64,000 nucleotides of DNA from Blautia sp. MSJ-19 (GTDB lineage Bacteria > Bacillota > Clostridia > Lachnospirales > Lachnospiraceae), in assembly GCF_018918125.1 (NCBI RefSeq), contig NZ_JAHLQA010000007.1:406926-470925 (forward strand), read 5' to 3'. The translations under genes were made by a program, and so were the position numbers. Below the pieces are notes generated by a model that saw only the letters and a list, made by a program, of their open reading frames with translations, did no database searches and was not told where the DNA came from. Positions 51,101-59,184 of the stretch are shown here, one piece after another (the stretch's first letter is position 1; every line of letters starts with the position of its first letter).

Positions 51101-51889
51101 ATGAAGCAAAAGAATAATAATACGAAATATTTTTGTATTTCCGTTGCCTCGGTTTGTACGGTGATCATAATCTGGTATCTGTGCATCAATGTATTTCATA
51201 TGAAATCAGAAACCGTATTTCCGGGACCGGTAAAGGTTTTTAATACGTTTTTGGACAAGCTGCATACGAAAGCACCGGATGGGGCAACTTTGCAGGCACA
51301 TCTGTGGTCCAGTATCAAGGTGGCACTGTTGGGATATGCATTGGGCGCGATCGTAGGAGTTCCGCTTGGAATAGCGATGGCATGGAACAAATGGGTAGAC
51401 AGATTTGTAAGACCATTGTTTGACTTGATCCGTCCGATTCCGGGACTTGCATGGATTCCAATGTTTATTTTGCTGTTTGGTATTGGAATTACTTCAAAAG
51501 CACTGGTTATCTTTCTGGGGGCACTGATCGCTTGTATTGTAAACAGCTACACAGGAATACGTCAGACAAAAGAGACACATTTGTGGGTTGGAGATGTTTT
51601 TGGAGCATCAGACAGTCAGAAACTCTTTAAAATTGCAATTCCGACAGCACTTCCAATGATCTTTACCGGACTTCGTGTAGCTCTTGGAACATCCTGGACA
51701 GCACTGGTTGCGGCTGAACTTCTTGCATCTACAAAAGGACTTGGATATATGATCCAGCAGGCAAGAGCGATTTCCAGACCGGATATCATTATTGTAGGAA
51801 TGTTGGCGATAGGCGCAGTAGGAGCAGTATTTGATGCATTGCTGCATCTGGTGGAAATTCATGTTGCGAAAGGAATGAATGCAAAATGA
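51101..51889 (+). CDS. ABC transporter permease, NitT/TauT type (first)
   Basis: Membrane subunit of 262 aa of the SsuC family with about six helices. The EAA-like coupling motif for the ATPase is GASDSQKLFKIAIPTALPMIFTGLRVALG near residue 170. LIRPIPGLAWIPMFILLFG lies near 110. I start at the ATG at 51101 behind GGAGG; in-frame starts upstream (51089 and earlier) are also possible. Its stop overlaps the next permease start (ATGA). Two different permeases imply a heterodimeric pore. Confidence 0.88.
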   Translation: MKQKNNNTKYFCISVASVCTVIIIWYLCINVFHMKSETVFPGPVKVFNTFLDKLHTKAPDGATLQAHLWSSIKVALLGYALGAIVGVPLGIAMAWNKWVDRFVRPLFDLIRPIPGLAWIPMFILLFGIGITSKALVIFLGALIACIVNSYTGIRQTKETHLWVGDVFGASDSQKLFKIAIPTALPMIFTGLRVALGTSWTALVAAELLASTKGLGYMIQQARAISRPDIIIVGMLAIGAVGAVFDALLHLVEIHVAKGMNAK

Positions 51890-52677
51890 CAAACGGAAAA
51901 AAACTATCTGAAAAATCAATAGGTGCTGTCTGTGCTGTGATTTCCATAGGTGCATTTGTCATTTTATGGTACTGGGGAACACAGGCTACACAGCTTGGGT
52001 TACTCATTCCGGGACCTGTTGATGTATTAAAAGCTGTAGGCGCAGGCATTGTAGGAAAAGTCGGACGTCATAGTATTCTGGCACATGCGGGATACAGTCT
52101 GATGCGAGTAATGATCGGATTTATCATTGGTTCGGTAGTTGGTGTGGTACTTGGACTTTTGATGGGCTGGTATCGGGTTGCGGAAGCGATTTTTAATCCG
52201 CTGTTCAGAATTATCCGCCCGATTCCTCCGATCGCGTGGATTCCGATTTCCATTATCTGGTTCGGACTTGGAGAAGATGCGAAGATCTTCCTGATTTTCC
52301 TGGCATCATTTTCCAATACAACATTAAACTCTATGGCAGGAGCCAGAAGTGTTGATCCGGAAATTGTCAATGCAGCGAGAATGCTTGGCGCAAGTGAACG
52401 TAAAATCTTTACTACGATCGTGCTTCCTGCTTCTGTACCAAATATTTTTGCAGGATTACAGGTTGCGATTTCAAGCAGCTGGGCAACCGTACTGGCAGCA
52501 GAGATGGTAAGATCTTCAGAAGGTCTTGGTTGGATGATTGTAGCCGGAATGAATAACAATGACATGATACAGATCCTTTCCGGAATCGTGATGATCGGTG
52601 TTGTTGGTTATATTCTGGCGATTATAATGCGAAGAGCGGAGGATGTATTATGCCGATGGAACAAGAGCGGAAAATAA
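51886..52677 (+). CDS. ABC transporter permease, NitT/TauT type (second)
   Basis: A 263-aa homologue of the preceding permease, with RIIRPIPPIAWIPISIIWFGLGEDAK near residue 107 and the coupling motif GASERKIFTTIVLPASVPNIFAGLQVAIS near 167. About six transmembrane helices. It overlaps the first permease gene by 4 bp and the first ATPase gene by 28 bp, so the transporter subunits are made in a coupled chain. Confidence 0.88.
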   Translation: MTNGKKLSEKSIGAVCAVISIGAFVILWYWGTQATQLGLLIPGPVDVLKAVGAGIVGKVGRHSILAHAGYSLMRVMIGFIIGSVVGVVLGLLMGWYRVAEAIFNPLFRIIRPIPPIAWIPISIIWFGLGEDAKIFLIFLASFSNTTLNSMAGARSVDPEIVNAARMLGASERKIFTTIVLPASVPNIFAGLQVAISSSWATVLAAEMVRSSEGLGWMIVAGMNNNDMIQILSGIVMIGVVGYILAIIMRRAEDVLCRWNKSGK

Positions 52678-53432
52678 ATCACAATATTATTGTAGAATGT
52701 AAAGATGTGAGCAAAACCTTTATTACTCCGGAGGGAGAACATCCGGTAGTTAAAAATTTTGAACTGGAAGCAAGAGAAAACGAATTTCTGGTTCTTTTCG
52801 GACCTGGACAGTGCGGTAAGACAACGATCATTAATATGATTGCCGGATTTGAAAAAGCAACGGTCGGAAGCATGAAATTTATGGGAAAAGAAATTACAAA
52901 ACCGGATCCTTCCAGAGGAGTTGTATTTCAGTCGACAGCACTTTTTCCATGGATGACTACAATGGGAAACGTGGAATATGGCTTAAAAATGGCGGGAGTT
53001 CCCAAAGCAGAAAGACAGAAGCGCGCACAGAAATACATTGATCTTGTTGGCCTGAATGGATTTGAGAAGTCTTTCCCGGTGCAGCTGTCAGGAGGTATGA
53101 GACAGCGAGTTGGTATTGCACGGGCTTACTGCAATGAACCAAAATTAATGCTTATGGACGAACCGTTCGGAGCACTGGATGCGCAGACAAGATATTTGAT
53201 GCAGGAGGAGTTGCAGAGAATCTGGGAAGCAGAAAAACGAACCGTCATTTTTGTAACAAATAATATTGAAGAGGCTCTTTATCTGGCAGACAGAATTCTG
53301 GTGCTTACGAATTGCCCGGCAACCGTAAAAAAAGAATATATTATTGATCTGCCAAGACCGAGAAATCTGGTTTCCCCGGAATTCCTGGCTCTCCGTAAAG
53401 AGATAACCAGTGTTCTGGACAGTACATTATAG
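52650..53432 (+). CDS. ABC transporter ATPase, NitT/TauT type (first; switch His replaced by Asn)
   Basis: A 260-aa nucleotide-binding subunit of the SsuB/TauB family. Walker A is GPGQCGKTT (near 53), Q-loop VVFQSTALFPWM, the signature is intact (LSGGMRQRVGIARA) and Walker B is LMLMDEPFGALD with the catalytic Glu. The switch (H-loop) His is replaced: VIFVTNNIEEA where relatives have T-H-D/N. Its partner at 53447 shows the opposite pattern, so the lesions would fall in the same composite ATP site. The GGAGG site is inside the permease gene. Confidence 0.9.
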   Translation: MPMEQERKINHNIIVECKDVSKTFITPEGEHPVVKNFELEARENEFLVLFGPGQCGKTTIINMIAGFEKATVGSMKFMGKEITKPDPSRGVVFQSTALFPWMTTMGNVEYGLKMAGVPKAERQKRAQKYIDLVGLNGFEKSFPVQLSGGMRQRVGIARAYCNEPKLMLMDEPFGALDAQTRYLMQEELQRIWEAEKRTVIFVTNNIEEALYLADRILVLTNCPATVKKEYIIDLPRPRNLVSPEFLALRKEITSVLDSTL

Positions 53433-53446
53433 GGAGATGGTATACA

Positions 53447-54193
53447 ATGAGTGAAAAAAAGGCGAAAGTAAAAGTAAATCATCTGACAAAGAAATTTGGA
53501 GACCTACTTGTATTAAATGATATGTCTTTTGATGTAGAGGACGGAGATCTTTTGTGTGTAGTTGGTCCTACAGGCTGTGGAAAAACAACGTTCCTGAACA
53601 GTCTTACAAAGATTTATGACATTACAGAGGGAGAAATTCTTTTAAATGGAGAACAGGTAGATCCGAAAAAACAGAATATTGCGTATATCTTTCAGGGAGA
53701 TTCCACCATGCCATGGCTTACGGTAGAAGAAAATGTCCGTTTTGGCCTTGATATCAAGAAAATTCCTGAAGCAAGAAAAAAAGAACAGGTAGACAAATAT
53801 CTGGAAATCGTAGGTCTTACAAAATACAGAAAATATTATCCGAAACAGCTTTCGGCAAGTATGCTTCAGCGAGTGAGTATTGCAAGAGCATTTGCAACGG
53901 AGCCAGAGCTCCTTTTGATGGACGAACCATATGGACAGCTGGATATCGAACTTCGTTTTAAGCTGGAAGATGAACTGGTAAAACTCTGGCAGATGACAGG
54001 GACAACGGTTCTGTTTATTACCCATAATATTGAAGAAGCAGTTTATCTTGGAAATAAGATTATGATTCTTACCAACAAACCGACTACGGTAAAGAAAACA
54101 CTGATCAATGATCTTCCAAGACCGAGAGACATTGCGGCACCGGAGTTTGTTAAACTGAGAAATGAAGTTACAGAATTGATTAAATGGTGGTAG
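53447..54193 (+). CDS. ABC transporter ATPase, NitT/TauT type (second; altered signature motif)
   Basis: A 248-aa nucleotide-binding subunit. Walker A is VGPTGCGKTT (near 41), Q-loop YIFQGDSTMPWL, Walker B LLLMDEPYGQLD and the switch His is present (VLFITHNIEEA). The signature is changed from LSGGM to LSASM (QLSASMLQRVSIARA), losing both glycines that contact ATP gamma-phosphate. It is 14 bp downstream of the first ATPase gene and presumably dimerises with it, giving one consensus and one degenerate ATP site. Confidence 0.9.
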   Translation: MSEKKAKVKVNHLTKKFGDLLVLNDMSFDVEDGDLLCVVGPTGCGKTTFLNSLTKIYDITEGEILLNGEQVDPKKQNIAYIFQGDSTMPWLTVEENVRFGLDIKKIPEARKKEQVDKYLEIVGLTKYRKYYPKQLSASMLQRVSIARAFATEPELLLMDEPYGQLDIELRFKLEDELVKLWQMTGTTVLFITHNIEEAVYLGNKIMILTNKPTTVKKTLINDLPRPRDIAAPEFVKLRNEVTELIKWW

Positions 54194-54205
54194 AGAGGTG
54201 AACCT

Positions 54206-55678
54206 ATGAGGGCAATTACTGTTATGTATGATTCGCTGAACAGAAAATACCTTCCAAATTATGGAGATAATCTGTCGATCATGCCGAATTTTCGCCGACT
54301 GGCGGAAAGAACCGTTACGTTTGATAATTTTTATGTAGGAAGTCTGCCCTGTATTCCTGCACGAAGAGAACTTCATACAGGCAGATACAATTTCCTGCAC
54401 AGATGCTGGGGACCACTGGAACCTTTTGATGATTCTATTGCATCTATGCTGGGAAAAAACGGAATATATACGCATTGTGTGACAGATCACGCGCATTACT
54501 GGCAGGAAGGTGGAAGTACTTATCATACCAAGTTTGCATCATGTGAGATGATAAGAGGCCAGGAAGGAGACTTCTGGAAAGGCGAAGCAAAAGGATTTAA
54601 AGAAAACATAGATCTTCATCGTCAGGATGAAGTAAACAGAAAGTACATGCAGGGAGAAGAAAACCATCCGCATGTGAAAACGTGTCAGGCAGGACTTGAA
54701 TTTCTTGAAAAAAACTATCAGGAAGATAACTGGTATTTACATATAGAATATTTTGATCCTCATGAACCTTATTTTGTGCCGGATAAATACAAAAAAATGT
54801 ATACGGATAAAGAGCAGCCGTTTGACTGGCCTTTTTATGGAGAAGTGAGTGAAGATTCAGAAGAAGTAAATGAAGCAAGAACAAATTACAGGGCAGTTCT
54901 TTCGATGATAGATGCATACTTTGGAAAAATCCTGGATTTTATGGATGAACATGATATGTGGAAAGATACCATGCTGATCGTCAATACAGATCATGGATAC
55001 ATGCTGGGTGAACATGGCTTCTTCGGGAAAAACTATATGCCTAATTATGATCAGATCGTTCATACACCATTTTTTATCTGGAATCCTGCAATTGGCTGTG
55101 CGGGTGAGAGACGTTCGCAGCTTTGCCAGACGATTGACATTGCACCTACGATCCTGGATTACTTTGGAATTGCACCGACATCTGATATGAAAGGAAGATC
55201 ACTTTTCCCTGTATTAAAGAATGAAGAGACAATTCACGATTACATTCTGTTTGGTTACTTCGGAAAGCATGTCAATATTACAGATGGAAGATATGTATAC
55301 ATGCGTGCCGGACGAGAAGAGAAGGACTGTCTGAATAACTATACGATTGTTCCATTACATATGTTTGAACCGTTTTCTGTAGAAGAACTTCAGGCAGCAG
55401 ATGTTGAAATGGTAAAAGACTTTGGATTTACAAAAGGAATACCGGTTATGAAGATACCGGCATCCGGGGCAACATCTCCGAACAATTCGTGCTATCAGTA
55501 TGAAGAACACATGAAATATGGAGATCTGTTGTTTGACCTGAAGAATGATCCGGATCAGAATACCTCTGTTACAGATAAGGAAGTGGAAGAAAGAATGCTA
55601 CAGGCTATGCAGGAACTTATGGAGGAAAATGAAGCACCACAGGAACTGTATGACCGCATAGGACTGAAAATGAGGTAG
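54206..55678 (+). CDS. Cys-type sulfatase, cytoplasmic (first)
   Basis: Hydrolyses a sulfate ester. The 490-aa protein belongs to the alkaline phosphatase-like type I sulfatases. The motif that is converted to formylglycine is CIPARRELHTG with Cys49 (pattern C-x-P-x-R-x4-T-G), so it needs the anaerobic maturase encoded at 57989. Metal and sulfate ligands lie in DHGYMLGEHGFFGK near residue 260. There is no signal peptide, so it acts in the cytoplasm and the substrate must be imported. It starts 12 bp after the ATPase gene. A phosphonate or phosphate ester as true substrate cannot be fully excluded. Confidence 0.9.
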   Translation: MRAITVMYDSLNRKYLPNYGDNLSIMPNFRRLAERTVTFDNFYVGSLPCIPARRELHTGRYNFLHRCWGPLEPFDDSIASMLGKNGIYTHCVTDHAHYWQEGGSTYHTKFASCEMIRGQEGDFWKGEAKGFKENIDLHRQDEVNRKYMQGEENHPHVKTCQAGLEFLEKNYQEDNWYLHIEYFDPHEPYFVPDKYKKMYTDKEQPFDWPFYGEVSEDSEEVNEARTNYRAVLSMIDAYFGKILDFMDEHDMWKDTMLIVNTDHGYMLGEHGFFGKNYMPNYDQIVHTPFFIWNPAIGCAGERRSQLCQTIDIAPTILDYFGIAPTSDMKGRSLFPVLKNEETIHDYILFGYFGKHVNITDGRYVYMRAGREEKDCLNNYTIVPLHMFEPFSVEELQAADVEMVKDFGFTKGIPVMKIPASGATSPNNSCYQYEEHMKYGDLLFDLKNDPDQNTSVTDKEVEERMLQAMQELMEENEAPQELYDRIGLKMR

Positions 55679-55682
55679 ACAA

Positions 55683-56471
55683 ATGATTTTTCTGTTATTT
55701 GGTCTGATCTGTTTTGGGGCTTCCGTTGTCGGTGCGATCTGCGGCATTGGCGGTGGTGTGATCATAAAACCTGTGCTGGATGCATTCGGGATCCTCGATG
55801 TTGAGACCATCAGCTTTCTGTCTGGGTGTACAGTGCTTTCGATGACCACATACTCGGTCCTCAAAAGCAAATGCAGCAAAAAGTCCTGCATAGATCAGAA
55901 AATAGGGTTTCCTCTGGCTGTTGGAGCCTCGGCAGGCGGGATTATCGGAAAATGGCTGTTTTCATTTGCAACGGCCTTAAGTCCTGATAAAAACAAAATA
56001 GGTGCAGTGCAGGCTGGATGCCTTTTACTTGTTACAGTGGGCACTTTATTGTACACCGTGTACAAGAAAAAAATTGCAACCAGAAATATAAGGGCTGCAG
56101 GAGTCTGCATCATTATCGGACTGCTTTTGGGAATCATGTCTTCATTTCTTGGCATTGGAGGCGGTCCGGTCAATCTGGTAGTGCTGTTTTACTTTTTTTC
56201 CATGGATACAAAGACAGCAGCCGAAAATTCACTGTATATCATTTTCTTTTCACAGATAACAAGTCTGCTGCTGTCACTTTTTACAGGCAGAATACCGGAA
56301 TTTTCTATTGGAATTCTGATACTTATGGCTGGTGGCGGTATTCTGGGAGGAATCGTGGGAAGAGCATTGAATCAGAAAATCTCAGAAAAGACAGTAGAGA
56401 AACTTTTCATCATTTTAATGATCGTGATTATTTTTATAAATGTATTCAATATATTCAAATTTATGAATTAG
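55683..56471 (+). CDS. TauE/SafE family anion exporter
   Basis: Membrane protein of 262 aa with about eight helices in two repeats, each starting with the family's glycine motif (ICGIGGGVIIKP near residue 20 and LGIGGGPVNLVV near 158). TauE/SafE proteins export sulfite, sulfate or organosulfur anions. Lying 4 bp after one sulfatase gene and 12 bp before the other, it would remove the sulfate released inside the cell. The direction of transport is inferred from the family, not from this sequence. Confidence 0.88.
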   Translation: MIFLLFGLICFGASVVGAICGIGGGVIIKPVLDAFGILDVETISFLSGCTVLSMTTYSVLKSKCSKKSCIDQKIGFPLAVGASAGGIIGKWLFSFATALSPDKNKIGAVQAGCLLLVTVGTLLYTVYKKKIATRNIRAAGVCIIIGLLLGIMSSFLGIGGGPVNLVVLFYFFSMDTKTAAENSLYIIFFSQITSLLLSLFTGRIPEFSIGILILMAGGGILGGIVGRALNQKISEKTVEKLFIILMIVIIFINVFNIFKFMN

Positions 56472-56483
56472 GAGGATGATGCT

Positions 56484-57968
56484 ATGGCACAGAAGAAGCC
56501 ATTGAATATTGTCTGGTTCTGTACGGATCAGCAGAGATGGGATACGATCGGTTGTCTGGGGAATCCATACATTAAGACACCGAATATTGATAAATTTGTC
56601 AGTGAGGGTGTTGCATTTACGAGAGCGTATACGCAGGCACCTGTGTGTACCCCAAGTCGTTCGTGTTTTCTGACAGGACGTTATCCGAGAACCACAAAAG
56701 CTTTTTATAATGGAAATGATAATTATTCAAAGGATGAAAAACTGGTTACAAAGCTTCTGGCAGATGAAGGGTATGTATGTGGTTTGTCAGGAAAACTGCA
56801 TCTGACATCCGCACAGGGCAGAATGGAAAACCGAACAGACGATGGATATACTTATGTACAGTGGAGTGAACATCCGAATGATGACTGGCTGCACGGAGAA
56901 AACTGCTATCAGAACTGGCTGAAAGAAAAAGGGCTGAAATGGGCAGATATCTATGGTGGAAAATATACCAGTATGGCAACCTGGCCGCCGACTCCGAATC
57001 CGAACTTTACCGGAAAGACAGTCGGGGTTCCGGCTGAGTACCATCAGACCACCTGGTGCGTGGAAAAAGCAATAGAATTTATTGAAGAAAATAAAGGAAA
57101 AGACAGACCGTGGCTGATAAGTCTGAATCCGTATGACCCGCATCCGCCGCTCGATCCACCGCAGGAATACAAGGATAAACTCAAAGTAGAAGATATGCCG
57201 CTGCCGCTCTGGAAAGAAGGCGAACTGGAAAACAAACCGCCTCATCAGCAGAGAGATTTCTATATTGGCGGACAGGAGGGACAGGCAGAGCCGTTCCCGG
57301 AACTGACAGATTATGAAAAGAGAGAACATTTTCGTGATTACTATGCAGAAATAGAACTTGTAGATGATCAGTTCGGCAGATTGATGGATTACCTGGACAA
57401 GACCGGAGAAAGAGAAAATACAGTTGTGATCTACATGAGTGATCACGGTGAGATGAATGGAGATCATGGTTTATATTGGAAAGGTGCTTATTTTTATGAA
57501 GCACTTACACATGTGCCACTGATTATTTCATGCCCGTCAAGAATCCTTCAGAACGTAAAATCTAACGCACTGGTGGAACTGGTTGACCTGGCTCCGACAC
57601 TGATGGAACTTGCCGGTTATGAAGTACCTTATTTTATGCAGGGAAAGAGTCTGGTTCCTATTCTGACAGGAGCAGCAGACAAAGATTATCATAAGGATTC
57701 CGTTTATTCCGAATTTTATCATTGTCTGAAAGGAACACATGAAGACATTTATGCTACAATGTATTTTGATGGAAGATACAAGATCGTGAATTACCATGGC
57801 AAAGACTTCGGAGAACTGTATGATCTGGAGAAGGATCCATGTGAATTCGACAATCTCTGGAACAAAGAATCTTATCAGGTATTGAAGCATGAACTGATCA
57901 AGAAAAATTTTGACAGTGCGATCATGAAAAATATGGATTTTTCTATGCATCTGATAAATGAGTACTAA
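56484..57968 (+). CDS. Cys-type sulfatase, cytoplasmic (second)
   Basis: A 494-aa type I sulfatase with the canonical formylglycine motif CTPSRSCFLTG at Cys55. The N-terminal metal-site Asp is in WFCTDQQRWD and the C-terminal site is SDHGEMNGDHGLYWKG. It begins MAQKKPLNIVWF with no signal peptide, so it is cytoplasmic. It is closer to the broad arylsulfatase/N-sulfoglucosamine-type group than the first sulfatase and differs from it along its whole length, so the two probably cut different positions or different esters. Confidence 0.92.
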   Translation: MAQKKPLNIVWFCTDQQRWDTIGCLGNPYIKTPNIDKFVSEGVAFTRAYTQAPVCTPSRSCFLTGRYPRTTKAFYNGNDNYSKDEKLVTKLLADEGYVCGLSGKLHLTSAQGRMENRTDDGYTYVQWSEHPNDDWLHGENCYQNWLKEKGLKWADIYGGKYTSMATWPPTPNPNFTGKTVGVPAEYHQTTWCVEKAIEFIEENKGKDRPWLISLNPYDPHPPLDPPQEYKDKLKVEDMPLPLWKEGELENKPPHQQRDFYIGGQEGQAEPFPELTDYEKREHFRDYYAEIELVDDQFGRLMDYLDKTGERENTVVIYMSDHGEMNGDHGLYWKGAYFYEALTHVPLIISCPSRILQNVKSNALVELVDLAPTLMELAGYEVPYFMQGKSLVPILTGAADKDYHKDSVYSEFYHCLKGTHEDIYATMYFDGRYKIVNYHGKDFGELYDLEKDPCEFDNLWNKESYQVLKHELIKKNFDSAIMKNMDFSMHLINEY

Positions 57969-57988
57969 AAAAGAAAAGGAATGAGAGA

Positions 57989-59095
57989 ATGCCACCAGTC
58001 AGTATTTTGATGAAACCAGCATCCGGAAGCTGCAATATGACCTGTGAGTACTGTTTTTACTGTGATGAACAGGAAAACAGAACACAGAAATTTTATGGAA
58101 TGATGGAAGAAAAAACGGCCCGGAATATTATCCGCAAAGCACTTGCGCATGCAGAAGGCGGTTGTGCGATTGCATTTCAGGGTGGCGAGCCGACACTGAG
58201 AGGAATTGATTTCTACTACAAAGTAGTGGAGTATGTGGCGAAATATAATAAAAAGAACATTCCTGTAACTTACGCATTTCAGACGAATGGGACAAATATA
58301 AACGAAGAATGGTGCAGACTTTTTAAAAACTGTGGATTTCTTGTTGGGATTTCATTGGACGGGATATGGAAAACACATAATTGTTACCGGCATTTTCATG
58401 ATGGAAAAGATACGTTTGAGCGCATTCTTGAAACTTGCAAAATGCTGCAGCAGTATGAAGTGCCGTACAACATTCTTACGGTCGTACATGACCAGACAGC
58501 CCGGTACCTCAATGAAATATATAGTTTTTATAATAAGAAGGGATTTGAATATCAACAGTATATTCCATGTATAGATCCATTGCAGCAGAAAAAAGGGAAA
58601 ATGCACTATTCGCTGGATCCGACAGAATATGGAAGGTTTCTGATCCGGCTGTTTGAAAAATGGAACGAAGATATTCATACAGGCAGGGCAATTTATATCA
58701 GGCAGTTTGACAATTACATAGGAATTCTCAAAGGGTATGAACCGGAAGCCTGTGACCAGAGAGGGTGCTGTGGGATACAGTATGTGCTGGAAGCAGACGG
58801 CAGTGTATATCCATGTGATTTTTATATGATGGATGAGTATTGTCTGGGAAATGCCAATACAGATACGTTCAGAGAGATGGATGAAAACAGAAAAAAAATC
58901 CGCTTTCAGGAAGAATCTTTGAAAATCTCTGAGGAGTGTAAAAACTGCAGATATTTGAAGCTGTGCAGGTGTGGATGTCAGAGAAACAGAAACAGGCTGG
59001 AAGATGGCACCTGGAAGAACTATTTCTGTGAGGGGTATCGTTTATTCTTTGATGCCTGTTTTGATAAAATGACGGAAATTGCACGAGATTTTTAA
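57989..59095 (+). CDS. Anaerobic sulfatase-maturating enzyme (radical SAM, SPASM domain)
   Basis: Oxidises the active-site Cys of sulfatases to formylglycine without oxygen. The 368-aa protein has the radical SAM cluster motif C15-x3-C19-x2-C22 (CNMTCEYCFYC), the SAM-binding GGEPTL near residue 66, and a SPASM region with further cysteines (CDQRGCCGIQY, YPCDFY, CKNCRYLKLCRCGC) for two auxiliary [4Fe-4S] clusters. This matches anSME in length and layout. It directly follows the second sulfatase gene, and both sulfatases carry Cys motifs, so they are its likely substrates. Confidence 0.95.
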   Translation: MPPVSILMKPASGSCNMTCEYCFYCDEQENRTQKFYGMMEEKTARNIIRKALAHAEGGCAIAFQGGEPTLRGIDFYYKVVEYVAKYNKKNIPVTYAFQTNGTNINEEWCRLFKNCGFLVGISLDGIWKTHNCYRHFHDGKDTFERILETCKMLQQYEVPYNILTVVHDQTARYLNEIYSFYNKKGFEYQQYIPCIDPLQQKKGKMHYSLDPTEYGRFLIRLFEKWNEDIHTGRAIYIRQFDNYIGILKGYEPEACDQRGCCGIQYVLEADGSVYPCDFYMMDEYCLGNANTDTFREMDENRKKIRFQEESLKISEECKNCRYLKLCRCGCQRNRNRLEDGTWKNYFCEGYRLFFDACFDKMTEIARDF

Positions 59096-59106
59096 CAAAA
59101 TAAAGT

Positions 59107-59155
59107 AAGTCCCCTGCTTTAATTGCGAAAAGCAATAAGCAGTGGGTGGGGACTT
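59107..59155 (+). other. Long stem-loop between the maturase and dehydrogenase genes
   Basis: AAGTCCCC (59107-59114) pairs with GGGGACTT (59148-59155), and inside it CTGCTTTAATTGC pairs with GCAATAAGCAG with a small bulge. No T-run follows, so it is not a standard terminator. It may set a processing point or lower expression of the dehydrogenase relative to the sulfatases. Confidence 0.55.
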
Positions 59156-59184
59156 GCATAAAAGTAGAAAGGTGGTTGAATGAT

